Of a stretch of 64,000 nucleotides of DNA, positions 42,781 through 51,069 are shown piece after piece. The notes beneath the pieces are model-generated. The model had not been told where the DNA came from. It searched no databases and was given only the letters and a program-made list of their open reading frames with translations. A program made the translations under genes and the position numbers. Position 1 is the stretch's first letter; every line of letters begins with the position of its first letter. Origin of the DNA: Selenomonas sp. AB3002 (lineage in GTDB: Bacteria > Bacillota > Negativicutes > Selenomonadales > Selenomonadaceae); the NCBI RefSeq assembly GCF_000702545.1, contig NZ_JNIO01000002.1, positions 496,001-560,000 of the forward strand, in the 5' to 3' direction.

Positions 42781-42838
42781 TCCTCCCTGAGTGTTTAGTA
42801 ACAATAAACTATCTGCAAACGGCCTTCCGTGACCGTCT
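42781..42838 (-). promoter_or_regulatory. Flagellin 1 leader: CsrA-type hairpin and ribosome binding site
   Basis: The leader has TCACGGAAGG in the loop of a hairpin closed by ACGG (42819-42822) and CCGT (42833-42836). A second GGA lies in the TCAGGGAGGA ribosome binding site at 42781-42790. This dual-site layout resembles the B. subtilis hag leader bound by CsrA, and csrA lies in the same locus. Confidence 0.6.
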
Positions 42839-42939
42839 TTGCCAAACTCTTATATAATAAACCGAATAGACCCACTGTCTGGCTACTAGCCGACCTGACA
42901 GGTGAATCTGGACGGCTCATTATCTTGGCTTATACCTAT

Positions 42940-42966
42940 TTATCGTAGATTTTGGGATTTTCTTAA
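42940..42966 (-). promoter_or_regulatory. Sigma-28 promoter of flagellin 1
   Basis: TTAA (42963-42966), 15 bases, TACGATAA (42940-42947) on the minus strand. Confidence 0.85.
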
Positions 42967-42994
42967 GCTTTTTTGAAAAAATTTTTTTACCATC

Positions 42995-43023
42995 AAAAAA
43001 TCCCCCTCCCGAAGGAGGGGGAT
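42995..43023 (-). terminator. Intrinsic terminator of flagellin 2
   Basis: ATCCCCCTCC pairs with GGAGGGGGAT around a 4-base loop, then TTTTTT on the minus strand, some 40 bases past the flagellin 2 stop. Confidence 0.9.
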
Positions 43024-43062
43024 TTATAGTTAATGGTAACACTTCGCCTAAGCGATATGGTC

Positions 43063-44625
43063 TTACTGGAGCAGGGACAGAACCGAACTGCTGCTCTGGT
43101 TGGCCTGGGCCAGCATGGACTGAGCGGCCTGCAGAAGAACGTTGTTCTTCGTGTAGTTCGTCATTTCCTTGGCCATATCTGCGTCGCGGATGGTGGACTC
43201 GGATGCCTGGACGTTCTGGCTGGAAGTCGTCAGGTTGGTGCTGGTATACTCAAGACGAGACTCGATAGCACCGATAGTGGTCTGCTGATCCAGAGCTTTC
43301 TGGATAGCATTATCCAGCACGTTGATAGCAGCGTTTGCATTCTTCTGGGTAGAAACGTTCAAGGTTTCACCGTTGCTACTCTGCAGTCCCAATGCCTCAG
43401 CGCGCATATCAGTGAGACCCACACGGATGGACTGGTTGGCCTTGGTGCCTACCTGCAGAGTGATGGCGTTATCCTTGGAAACATTCTGAGCACGGATGGT
43501 CTCGGAGAAGTTATCCAAAGCTGCGTTGACACTCTTCTGGACGGCGCCCTTGGTGTTGCTGACACTGAGGGTAATGCCAGAAATCTGAGCAGAAACACCG
43601 GTCGCCGCTGCACGAACAGTGATACCATTGCTACGATCTGCCGTGTAAACGGTGTCACCTGCAGTATCCTTACCAATAATAGTGTCATTACCGATATTAT
43701 AGTCAATGGATGCCTTGAGGGCAACAGACGAACCACCGATAGTAAAGGTTGCACTCATAGCAGAGGCCTTACCGCCAGTAGTTGCATTGATAGCACTGTT
43801 AATTGCAGAAATCTTATTTGCCGGCGTAGCCTGAGAGTCCGCCAAATTCAAATTCGATACATACGTCGAAACAGCCGTCTTATAGTTGGAAGCCGTTGTC
43901 TCCCAAGCAGAAATAACCGAAGAATTGGAGAAGTCATACCCCTTCTCAATCAGTTGCTGCTTGAACGATGCCAAGTTAGCTTCCTGAATCAGGCTCTGCA
44001 TATTGGCACCAGAAGCCTGGAGAGAAGTTGTGTAAGTCTTGCCCTGCTTCACGAACGAGATGGACACCGTGTCATCAGACTGGATGTTCAGGCTGTTGCC
44101 ATTACGGTCAGTCATGGCGGTGAACTGGGTGCTTCCCTTAGTGCTCTCGTTCAGAGACTGGTTAGTAAAGGAAGTAGTGGTGGCGGTATCAATCTTGTTG
44201 TTGTGAGAGCCGTCTACCAGATACTTGCCGTTGTAGGTGATGTTGGCATTGTCGTTGATCTGGTCGATGGACTGGTCAAGCTCTTTCTGGATGGCCTGAC
44301 GGTCTGCATCGGTCTTATCATCGTTGGCTGCGCTGATGACTTTTTCCTTCAACGTCTTGAGGATGTCAACAGTGGAGCTTACAGCACCTTCAGCGGTCTT
44401 CATCATAGAACTGCCGTTCTGGGTGTTGGCGTTAGCCTGGTCGAGACCACGGATCTGGACTCTCATACGCTCGGATATTGCGTACCCGGATGCATCGTCA
44501 GCTGCGCCGTTGATTTTCATGCCGGAAGATACCTTTGCCAGGCTCTTGCTGAGAGCCGTGCTGTTGGTGTTCAAGGTATTCAGAGTGTTGATTGCCGACA
44601 TGTTGTTCTTTACTACCATTGCCAT
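43063..44625 (-). CDS. Flagellin 2
   Basis: The 520-residue flagellin has the same ends as flagellins 1 and 3. Its variable region differs from theirs between about residues 250 and 305 (SSVISAWETTASNYKTAVSTY, then an inserted GGSS-type stretch). The upstream 200 bases are almost identical to those of flagellin 1, and the 3' end is almost identical to that of flagellin 3. This fits exchange between copies. It has its own sigma-28 promoter and terminator, so it can be expressed alone. Confidence 0.95.
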   Translation of the reverse strand: MAMVVKNNMSAINTLNTLNTNSTALSKSLAKVSSGMKINGAADDASGYAISERMRVQIRGLDQANANTQNGSSMMKTAEGAVSSTVDILKTLKEKVISAANDDKTDADRQAIQKELDQSIDQINDNANITYNGKYLVDGSHNNKIDTATTTSFTNQSLNESTKGSTQFTAMTDRNGNSLNIQSDDTVSISFVKQGKTYTTSLQASGANMQSLIQEANLASFKQQLIEKGYDFSNSSVISAWETTASNYKTAVSTYVSNLNLADSQATPANKISAINSAINATTGGKASAMSATFTIGGSSVALKASIDYNIGNDTIIGKDTAGDTVYTADRSNGITVRAAATGVSAQISGITLSVSNTKGAVQKSVNAALDNFSETIRAQNVSKDNAITLQVGTKANQSIRVGLTDMRAEALGLQSSNGETLNVSTQKNANAAINVLDNAIQKALDQQTTIGAIESRLEYTSTNLTTSSQNVQASESTIRDADMAKEMTNYTKNNVLLQAAQSMLAQANQSSSSVLSLLQ

Positions 44626-44633
44626 GATAATAT

Positions 44634-44691
44634 TCCTCCCTGAGTGTTTAGTAACAATAAACTATCTGCAAACGGCCTTCCGTGACCGTCT
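44634..44691 (-). promoter_or_regulatory. Flagellin 2 leader: CsrA-type hairpin and ribosome binding site
   Basis: Same layout as flagellin 1: hairpin loop with TCACGGAAGG (44670-44691) and GGA in the TCAGGGAGGA site (44634-44643). Confidence 0.6.
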
Positions 44692-44792
44692 TTGCCAAAC
44701 TCTTATATAATAAACCGAATAGACCCACTGTCTGGCTGCTAGCTGACCTGACAGGTGAATCTGGACGGCTCATTATCTTGGCTTATACCTAT

Positions 44793-44819
44793 TTATCGTA
44801 GATTTTGGGATTTTCTTAA
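44793..44819 (-). promoter_or_regulatory. Sigma-28 promoter of flagellin 2
   Basis: TTAA (44816-44819), 15 bases, TACGATAA (44793-44800) on the minus strand. Confidence 0.85.
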
Positions 44820-44847
44820 GCTTTTTTTAAAAAATTTTTTCAACATC

Positions 44848-44876
44848 AAAAAATCCCCCTCCCGAAGGAGGGGGAT
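44848..44876 (-). terminator. Intrinsic terminator of flagellin 3
   Basis: ATCCCCCTCC pairs with GGAGGGGGAT, then TTTTTT on the minus strand, about 40 bases past the flagellin 3 stop. Confidence 0.9.
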
Positions 44877-44915
44877 TCATAGTTAATGGTAACACTTCGC
44901 CTAAGCGATATGGTC

Positions 44916-46457
44916 TTACTGGAGCAGGGACAGAACCGAACTGCTGCTCTGGTTGGCCTGGGCCAGCATGGACTGAGCGGCCTGCAGAAGAACGTTGTTC
45001 TTCGTGTAGTTCGTCATTTCCTTGGCCATATCTGCGTCGCGGATGGTGGACTCGGATGCCTGGACGTTCTGGCTGGAAGTCGTCAGGTTGGTGCTGGTGT
45101 ATTCGAGGCGGGACTCGATAGCGCCGATGGTGGTCTGCTGATCGAGAGCCTTCTGGATAGCGTTGTCCAGCACGTTGATAGCTGCGTTGGCGTTCTTCTG
45201 AGTAGAAACGTTCAGGGTTTCACCGTTGCTGCTCTGGAGGCCGAGAGCCTCAGCACGCATATCGGTGAGACCTACGCGGATGGACTGGTTGGCTTTGGTG
45301 CCCACCTGCAAGGTGATGGCATTGTCCTTGGAAACATTCTGAGCACGGATAGTCTCAGAGAAGTTATCCAGAGCTGCGTTGACGCTCTTCTGGACTGCAC
45401 CCTTGGTGTTGCTGACACTAAGAGTAATACCAGAGACCTGAGCAGAAACGCCAGTCGCTGCTGCACGAATAGTGATACCATTGCTACGGTCTGCCGTGTA
45501 AACGGTGTCACCTGCAGTATCCTTACCAATAATAGTGTCATTACCAACGTTGTAATCTATGGACGCCTTAAGAGTAAGCGTACCAAAGGTGGCCGACATA
45601 GCACTCTCCTTCTTAGTGGAGATTGCATTGTTAATAGCACTAATCTTACCGGTTGGAGTAGCCTGAGTATCGGCCTTGTTCAATTCAGTAATATAAGCAC
45701 TAACATTAGACTTGTAGGCAGTAGTCAGTGAAGCCCAATCGCTCTTAACAGTAGAATTGGAGAAGTCATACCCCTTCTCAACCAGTTGCTGCTTGAACGA
45801 TGCCAAGTTGGCTTCCTGAATCAAGCTCTGCATATTTGCACTAGAAGCCTGGAGAGAAGTTGTATAGGTCTTGCCCTGCTTCACGAAGGAGATGGACACC
45901 GTATCATCAGACTGAATGTTCAAGCTGTTGCCATTGCGGTCAGTCATAGCGGTGAACTCGGTGCTCCCCTTGGTACTCTCGTTAAGGGACTGGTTGGTGA
46001 AAGAAGTGGTGGTAGCAGTGTCAATCTTGTTGTTGTGGCTGCCGTCTACCAGATACTTGCCGTTGTAGGTGATGTTTGCATTGTCGTTAATCTGGTCGAT
46101 GGACTGGTCAAGCTCTTTCTGGATAGCTTGGCGGTCTGCATCGGTCTTATCATCGTTGGCTGCGCTGATGACTTTTTCCTTCAACGTCTTGAGGATGTCA
46201 ACAGTGGAGCTTACAGCACCTTCAGCGGTCTTCATCATAGAACTGCCGTTCTGGGTGTTGGCGTTTGCCTGGTCGAGACCACGAATCTGGACTCTCATGC
46301 GCTCGGATATTGCGTACCCGGATGCATCATCAGCTGCGCCGTTAATCTTCATGCCGGAAGAAACCTTAGCCAAGCTCTTGGACAGAGCCGAGCTGTTCTG
46401 GTTCAAGGTGTTCAGAGTATTGATTGCCGACATGTTGTTCTTTACTACCATTGCCAT
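44916..46457 (-). CDS. Flagellin 3
   Basis: The 513-residue flagellin is the first copy in transcription order. N- and C-terminal domains match the other copies. It begins MAMVVKNNMSAINTLNTLNQNS, with Gln-Asn where the others have Thr-Asn. Its variable region is nearly the same as that of flagellin 1. Its promoter has a closer sigma-28 -10 (TCCGATAA) and a leader hairpin with a closer CsrA-site match (CACGGATGG). This suggests it may be the most tightly regulated or major copy. It is preceded by fliT-like and fliS genes. Confidence 0.95.
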   Translation of the reverse strand: MAMVVKNNMSAINTLNTLNQNSSALSKSLAKVSSGMKINGAADDASGYAISERMRVQIRGLDQANANTQNGSSMMKTAEGAVSSTVDILKTLKEKVISAANDDKTDADRQAIQKELDQSIDQINDNANITYNGKYLVDGSHNNKIDTATTTSFTNQSLNESTKGSTEFTAMTDRNGNSLNIQSDDTVSISFVKQGKTYTTSLQASSANMQSLIQEANLASFKQQLVEKGYDFSNSTVKSDWASLTTAYKSNVSAYITELNKADTQATPTGKISAINNAISTKKESAMSATFGTLTLKASIDYNVGNDTIIGKDTAGDTVYTADRSNGITIRAAATGVSAQVSGITLSVSNTKGAVQKSVNAALDNFSETIRAQNVSKDNAITLQVGTKANQSIRVGLTDMRAEALGLQSSNGETLNVSTQKNANAAINVLDNAIQKALDQQTTIGAIESRLEYTSTNLTTSSQNVQASESTIRDADMAKEMTNYTKNNVLLQAAQSMLAQANQSSSSVLSLLQ

Positions 46458-46464
46458 GATATTT

Positions 46465-46522
46465 TCCTCCCTGATTGTTTAGTAACAATAAACTATCTGC
46501 AAACGGCCATCCGTGACCGTTT
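46465..46522 (-). promoter_or_regulatory. Flagellin 3 leader: CsrA-type hairpin and ribosome binding site
   Basis: AAACGG (46501-46506) pairs with CCGTTT (46517-46522) and exposes CACGGATGG in the loop, close to the CsrA consensus. A second GGA lies in the TCAGGGAGGA ribosome binding site (46465-46474). Confidence 0.65.
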
Positions 46523-46623
46523 TTGCCAAAATTATATAATAAACCTGCGCACAACAAGGAGAGGTTGCTAGCTTACCTTTTTCTTGGCTGTGTTTAGTTT
46601 ATTACCTTTGCCTTACACTTATA

Positions 46624-46650
46624 TTATCGGAGGATTTCCGATTTACTTAA
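46624..46650 (-). promoter_or_regulatory. Sigma-28 promoter of flagellin 3
   Basis: TTAA (46647-46650), 15 bases, TCCGATAA (46624-46631) on the minus strand. Confidence 0.85.
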
Positions 46651-46683
46651 GTGTTTTTGAAGTTTTTTAGATTTTTTTATTGC

Positions 46684-46818
46684 CATCCCGTGAAGAGATG
46701 GTTACCCGCAGGGAGGGATGAGGTGAAGCCATTCTTATATCATTATGCAACATGAGAAAAATCCCACCTCATCCGTCAGCCCCTTGGGCTGCCACCTTCC
46801 CCTCAAGGGGAAGGCTTT
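46684..46818. repeat. Palindromic repeat element after fliT
   Basis: Contains GGGATGAGGTG and its partner CACCTCATCC about 75 bases later, then a short CAGCCCCTTGGGCTG palindrome and CCTTCCCCTCAAGGGGAAGG (46797-46814). The last hairpin is placed to end the fliT transcript. It belongs to a different repeat class from the element at 47604, though the modular build is similar. Confidence 0.6.
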
Positions 46819-46821
46819 GTC

Positions 46822-47175
46822 TTACATCTTCTTGTTCAGTATATTCCCCACCACACCGAACTTTGGAGCCGTCAGGTCGTAGGAGCGGACAGCGGCGTTT
46901 TGGCGGCGACTCTTATTGAGCCAGGACTTAGCCTTATACATGATCTGGCGGTCCAGGGGCACCACTTCCTCAATGAGAGCCTGGCACTCCGGAGTATCAC
47001 GATAAGCATCGCAGGCAGGGTTTTCCTTCATGCGGTCCACCAGTACCTCCCGCTGGTCCACCAGCTGGAGGAATTCTTCTATATCTTCCTTGTCCATGAA
47101 CTTTATCAGCTCATGGGTGAGCGTCCTATAAAGCTCCCAATCCCTTTTGGCCTGCACTTCCTGCTCACCCGACAT
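46822..47175 (-). CDS. FliT-like flagellar chaperone
   Basis: The 117-residue, highly charged helical protein starts MSGEQEVQAKRDWELYRTLT and has a central EEFLQLVDQREVLVDRMKE helix, the FliT pattern (short Glu/Gln/Arg-rich coiled coil). It lies immediately after fliS, with an 11-base overlap, and before the flagellins. FliT-type chaperones bind FliD and can affect flagellar gene control. Sequence similarity is weak in this family, so the call rests partly on position and length. Confidence 0.65.
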   Translation of the reverse strand: MSGEQEVQAKRDWELYRTLTHELIKFMDKEDIEEFLQLVDQREVLVDRMKENPACDAYRDTPECQALIEEVVPLDRQIMYKAKSWLNKSRRQNAAVRSYDLTAPKFGVVGNILNKKM

Positions 47176-47578
47176 AGCCTGCGCCTCCGGCTGCCTTCTG
47201 GGGCTGCTTTTCCTGGCGGGCTTTCTTCATGGCCTGTGCCCAGGCATCCCTCAGCTCTGTGATGATATCCTTGGCCTCCCCTATCTGCTTGGTGTCATTC
47301 TTGAGGTTGCCCTCTACCAGTCTGTCATAGCAGTAGTTGTACAGGGGCATAAGCTGATGAGATATCTCGTAATCCATGTTCAAAGTGATGCGGAACTCGG
47401 AGATGATATTCTGCGCTTTCTGCAGCGAGATATTTGCCTGTTCATAGTCCTTGCGTTCAATTGCTTCGGTGCCTTCGTTGATAAACTTCAGGCACCCGTT
47501 GTAAAGCATAAGTGTCAACGCCTCCGGCGTTGCGGTCATGATCTGCTGCCTGCGATAGGCTTCAGCTGCATTTACCAT
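47165..47578 (-). CDS. fliS: Flagellar chaperone FliS
   Basis: FliS binds flagellin and keeps it unfolded for export. The 137-residue protein matches: AAEAYRRQQIMTATPEALTLMLYNGC, then FINEGTEAIERKDYEQANISLQKAQNIISEF, and LMPLYNYCYDRLVEGN. The C-terminal tail is Lys/Gln/Ala-rich. The ribosome binding site is GGGGAGG. A palindromic repeat element separates it from fliD. FliS is also the partner that links flagellin export to the FliW/CsrA switch in Firmicutes. Confidence 0.95.
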   Translation of the reverse strand: MVNAAEAYRRQQIMTATPEALTLMLYNGCLKFINEGTEAIERKDYEQANISLQKAQNIISEFRITLNMDYEISHQLMPLYNYCYDRLVEGNLKNDTKQIGEAKDIITELRDAWAQAMKKARQEKQPQKAAGGAGYVG

Positions 47579-47603
47579 AGTATCCTCCCCATCTTGTTAT
47601 TAC

Positions 47604-47735
47604 AGCCTCCCCCGCCTGCGGGGGAGGTGGCAGCCAAAGGCTGACGGAAGGGGGAATAGGGGTCGCATTGCGGCTTCGAAGCCCCCTTCCACCGGCTACG
47701 CCGGTCCCCCTCCCCCGTAAACGGGGGAGGCTTTT
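47604..47735. repeat. GC-rich composite inverted-repeat element between fliD and fliS
   Basis: Starts AGCCTCCCCCGCCTGCGGGGGAGG, includes CAGCCAAAGGCTG and CCACCGGCTACGCCGG, and ends CCTCCCCCGTAAACGGGGGAGG. It is a shuffled version of the element at 20659-20832. Confidence 0.75.
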
Positions 47736-47766
47736 GTCATCCCTCACTGCATCTCTAATTTCCACC

Positions 47767-49674
47767 TTACTGTCCGCCAGTGATATACCCCAGCTGCATG
47801 CCAAGTTTCTGGATGGCGGACTCCATCTTGTCGTATCTCTTATACAGGGCGCTTTCAAAGGCATTCATCATGACCTTGAAATTGCTCATCTTCTGCTGCA
47901 TGTCCTGAATCAGCTTGCCCAGGGAGCTGCCGTCTGCCACTTCCGTGGAAGTGCCGGCGTAGGACTTGATGGACTTCATGGCCTTATTGGCCACATCGCT
48001 GACGCGCTGGACTACGCCATTCTTGCTGTAGTCATCATCCTTGTCCAGATTGCCCATCATCTGATAAACGATGTCCGGGTCTTCCGCGATGACTTTCCTC
48101 AGCTTGTCCTCGTCAATCTTCAGATGACCTCTATCAGTCTTGGACTCTATCCCCAGGGACATCATAGTCTTGTACTTGCCGTCTACAGATTCCACTGGGG
48201 TGTAGATGGCCTCGCGCAGGTCGCTGATAAGCCTGCCCACATACTCATTGCGGTGCATGAGCCCGCTCTTGGCCTTTTCCTCCCACTTCTCAATCTGCTC
48301 CTCCGTCATGCCCTTCTTCTGGGACTCGGTGAGCACATCGTAGTCGGAGTACTTCTGCTCATTGTACATATCATTGAGCTTGTCCAATAGCTTGTTGTAG
48401 TCATCTACAAAAGCCTTGACATTTTCAACGACTTTCTCAGTATCCTGAGAAACAGTCATGGTGGACTTGCCAGTACCTGCGAAAGTATAGGTAACATTGC
48501 TGACAGTCAACTTATTAGTATTAGTTTTGTACTCCTTGCCATCAATCACGACAGTGGCATCTTCCCCCGCTGCGCCACTAAGCTTATGTGACGTAATGGT
48601 CTTAGTGCCGGTCTCAGGCTCAGGCTGATACTTGTCACCATTCTGCTTCAAGGTAAATGTGTAAGACACATCTTCCATCTTGTCGCCATTGACAGAGCTG
48701 CCAAAGTCAAGGTTAAATGCCATCCCCGTGGATATATCCCCACTGTAAGTGCCGCTATAACTCTTTTCGCCTGCCTTAAATGTGAATGTACTGCCATCCG
48801 TGCCTATGACGATATCGCCTGTGGTACCGTTTACGTTGACCCCTGTATAGGTGTTTTTCTCTGCATTGTAGCCGATATTTCCACCTATTGCCACATCTTC
48901 AGTTTCCGTCGTAGGTCCACCCGCATAGCCATCGAAGGTCAGGGCATTGCCACTAAGAGAACTTTCACCTTCGGCATTCACACTCACCGTGTGCAGATTC
49001 AGGCTATTTAGCAACTGCTTCGAATAGCCATCATTAGACTTCATATAGATGCCATTTTCCTTGCCACCGGTGTTATTGTATAAAGTGAAAGAGTCGTTGG
49101 TAGCATCGTAACTCGCCTTAAGCCCCAATCCCGCGCCGTTGAAAGCAGAAACCAGGTCATTGAGAGTCTGTCTACCCAGCTCTTCCTTGGTGATGGTAAT
49201 GGTGGCATCCTTCTGACCATCGCTGACGGTGAAACTAAGACCGTCGCGATCCATATTTGTGATATCTACTATATCCTTAAGATAAAGGCTGCCCTTCTTA
49301 TCATCGCCATCAAGACGTTCAATGCCCTCATTGCCTGTCAGCAGATAAGCATTTGAGGACATGCTCTGGACATCCACATAGTGTGTCATAGCCGCCGCAT
49401 CGGCGTTTGCCGTGGCGGTGGCAGCTGCAGAGTTGCTGGAACTCACCGTCTGGGGATTCAAAGTCGCAGACATCTTGTACTTCGACATGGTAGAGGTGGT
49501 GAAGGTGGTGAGGTCTGAGTAGAGGTTGGCGTAGGCTTCCTTCGTCCACTCCTGCCGGACTTCCTTTTTGTACATGCGGTCATACTCATTTTGCTTGGTC
49601 AGCATGCCGACTTTTACCATGGAGTCGACATCGATGCCGGAGCCTGAGAGACCATAGATACCTGTTGCACTCAT
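47767..49674 (-). CDS. fliD: Flagellar filament cap FliD
   Basis: FliD (HAP2) caps the filament and directs flagellin assembly. The 635-residue protein begins MSATGIYGLSGSGIDVDSMVKVGM, the conserved FliD N-terminus, and ends with the coiled-coil segment ALYKRYDKMESAIQKLGMQLGYI. The D2/D3 middle is Thr/Gly/Asp-rich and typical in size. FliS and FliT-like genes follow it. The ribosome binding site is AGGAGGTG. Confidence 0.95.
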   Translation of the reverse strand: MSATGIYGLSGSGIDVDSMVKVGMLTKQNEYDRMYKKEVRQEWTKEAYANLYSDLTTFTTSTMSKYKMSATLNPQTVSSSNSAAATATANADAAAMTHYVDVQSMSSNAYLLTGNEGIERLDGDDKKGSLYLKDIVDITNMDRDGLSFTVSDGQKDATITITKEELGRQTLNDLVSAFNGAGLGLKASYDATNDSFTLYNNTGGKENGIYMKSNDGYSKQLLNSLNLHTVSVNAEGESSLSGNALTFDGYAGGPTTETEDVAIGGNIGYNAEKNTYTGVNVNGTTGDIVIGTDGSTFTFKAGEKSYSGTYSGDISTGMAFNLDFGSSVNGDKMEDVSYTFTLKQNGDKYQPEPETGTKTITSHKLSGAAGEDATVVIDGKEYKTNTNKLTVSNVTYTFAGTGKSTMTVSQDTEKVVENVKAFVDDYNKLLDKLNDMYNEQKYSDYDVLTESQKKGMTEEQIEKWEEKAKSGLMHRNEYVGRLISDLREAIYTPVESVDGKYKTMMSLGIESKTDRGHLKIDEDKLRKVIAEDPDIVYQMMGNLDKDDDYSKNGVVQRVSDVANKAMKSIKSYAGTSTEVADGSSLGKLIQDMQQKMSNFKVMMNAFESALYKRYDKMESAIQKLGMQLGYITGGQ

Positions 49675-49687
49675 GAGTCACACCTCC

Positions 49688-50122
49688 TCAGGCATTCTTG
49701 TCGAGGAACGCTCCTATCCAGTCCTTGGCCTGAATCATGTTGTCAATCATCTCTTCCGGAGGAAGTTCCTTGATGACTTCATGGGTGGACTTGTCAATCA
49801 TCTTGACGGACATGACGTTCACTTCTTTGTGATAGCTGAATTCCAGATTGCAGTTGATGCGGCTCATTAGCTCGTTGAGCTCCTTGATCATCTCCTGCAT
49901 ATCTTCATCTTTGGGTTCCTCTTTCTTCTGGGCATTGGCCTCTACAGTTTCCTGTACATTCATGCCTTCTTCTTGCTTAGCCTTCTGCAGTTCATCTACA
50001 GGAGCCGCTGATGCGCCGCCTTGATCCTGTTGGCGCTGCGCTGCCGTCCCAGCAGCATAGTCCTGGGTCATGGAACCGATTACCACCGCACCGGATACCA
50101 TATCATTGACTTTCCCAATCAT
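49688..50122 (-). CDS. flaG: FlaG family protein
   Basis: The 144-residue protein shows the FlaG signature in its C-terminal half (LNELMSRINCNLEFSYHKEVNVMSVKMIDKSTHEVIKELPPEEMIDNM). The N-terminal half is Gln/Ala/Glu-rich and probably disordered. FlaG is linked to filament length in several genera, and the gene precedes fliD with a 13-base gap. The ribosome binding site is GGAGGGAT. Confidence 0.9.
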   Translation of the reverse strand: MIGKVNDMVSGAVVIGSMTQDYAAGTAAQRQQDQGGASAAPVDELQKAKQEEGMNVQETVEANAQKKEEPKDEDMQEMIKELNELMSRINCNLEFSYHKEVNVMSVKMIDKSTHEVIKELPPEEMIDNMIQAKDWIGAFLDKNA

Positions 50123-50231
50123 GTTTTATCCCTCCATAGATAATAAAAGTTGTCCCTAACCTTCAGATTAATCTTGCCGCTTGGACGGCCTCCCTGCATA
50201 GCGGAACCTCCGCAGAAAAATAAATAATCCC

Positions 50232-50465
50232 TTAGGATTCACGCGGCGGCATCACTGCGCTGAAATCCAGATTCTTGGGCACCGGAGTAGCTGCCTTCTG
50301 GTTTTCCTCCTGGATGGCACGGTAGATTTCCCCGCGGTAAATCTTGATCTCACGCGGCGCATCGATGGCCAGTCGGACATTCTCGCCCTGCACTTCTACC
50401 ACATTGATGACAACGTCATCACCTATCATAATCTGCTGTCTCGGTTTGCGTGTAAGAACTAACAT
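50232..50465 (-). CDS. csrA: Carbon storage/translation regulator CsrA
   Basis: The 77-residue RNA-binding protein starts MLVLTRKPRQQIMIGDDVVI and has VRLAIDAPREIKIYRGEIYRA with the conserved surface Arg residues. The C-terminal extension (about residues 55-77) is longer than in E. coli. It binds GGA motifs and in Firmicutes represses flagellin mRNA until FliW sequesters it. Flagellin leaders in this window carry suitable GGA pairs. fliW is immediately upstream in the operon. The ribosome binding site is AAGGAGG. Confidence 0.97.
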   Translation of the reverse strand: MLVLTRKPRQQIMIGDDVVINVVEVQGENVRLAIDAPREIKIYRGEIYRAIQEENQKAATPVPKNLDFSAVMPPRES

Positions 50466-50514
50466 ATACTAGTAGCCTCCTTAGTGTGATATAGCAAAAC
50501 GATGAAAGTTGGCT

Positions 50515-50572
50515 CTCGAAGCCCCCCTTCCACCGCCTTCGGCGGTCCCCCTCCCCCGCAAGCGGTGGAGGC
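50515..50572. repeat. Partial GC-rich palindromic element between fliW and csrA
   Basis: Contains CCCCCTTCCACCGCCTTCGGCGGTCC and CTCCCCCGCAAGCGGTGGAG, one half of the 47604 and 20659 elements. Confidence 0.65.
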
Positions 50573-50603
50573 ATGTTCTGCTACAAAGCTGCATCTTCTA
50601 GTT

Positions 50604-51044
50604 TTACTTTTTCTTTTCGGGGAACAGTCTGTGCTTGGTGGTGTAACCGCCTTTCTCCAGCACTACCTGCTTGGCCTGCATGGTCTTCTTGTTGAGAACC
50701 ACCGGAGCCGTGAGATTGGCGGTCATGTCCTCAATCCTGCCCTGGGGAATGGTGATGATCACATAGATGAGCATCTCTTCCTGATCCTTGATGCCCAGCT
50801 CCTTTTGCGTGGCATCGTCCAACTCAAACTCATAGTCCGGGAAGAACAAGAAGGGCATGGTGATGAGGAAGGCCAGATCCGGAGTAGAAAGCGACTGCAT
50901 GAACAGATATGGACTTTCACTGTCATAGGGAATGATGACAAATTCCTTTTCCTCCTCAAAGGCAGGTATGCCATGGGAGAAATGGGTGATCTTCTCTTCC
51001 TCAATCTCAATAGTTCCAAAACGCAGGGTATCGACTTTTCTCAT
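50604..51044 (-). CDS. fliW: Flagellar assembly factor FliW
   Basis: FliW binds CsrA and flagellin, coupling flagellin level to translation. The 146-residue protein has the family motif KITHFSHGIPAFEEEKEFVII and later NLTAPVVLNKKTMQAKQVVL. The order fliW-csrA upstream of flaG-fliD-fliS matches Firmicute late flagellar operons. A palindromic element lies between fliW and csrA. Confidence 0.96.
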   Translation of the reverse strand: MRKVDTLRFGTIEIEEEKITHFSHGIPAFEEEKEFVIIPYDSESPYLFMQSLSTPDLAFLITMPFLFFPDYEFELDDATQKELGIKDQEEMLIYVIITIPQGRIEDMTANLTAPVVLNKKTMQAKQVVLEKGGYTTKHRLFPEKKK

Positions 51045-51069
51045 AGTGCGCCTCCATTAAAATGAAGAA

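Noticed and set aside
43033-44643. 536-residue ORF opposite flagellin 2
   Set aside because: It is the antisense frame of flagellin and is repeated in the other flagellin copies. Its frame is kept only because the flagellin sequence is conserved.
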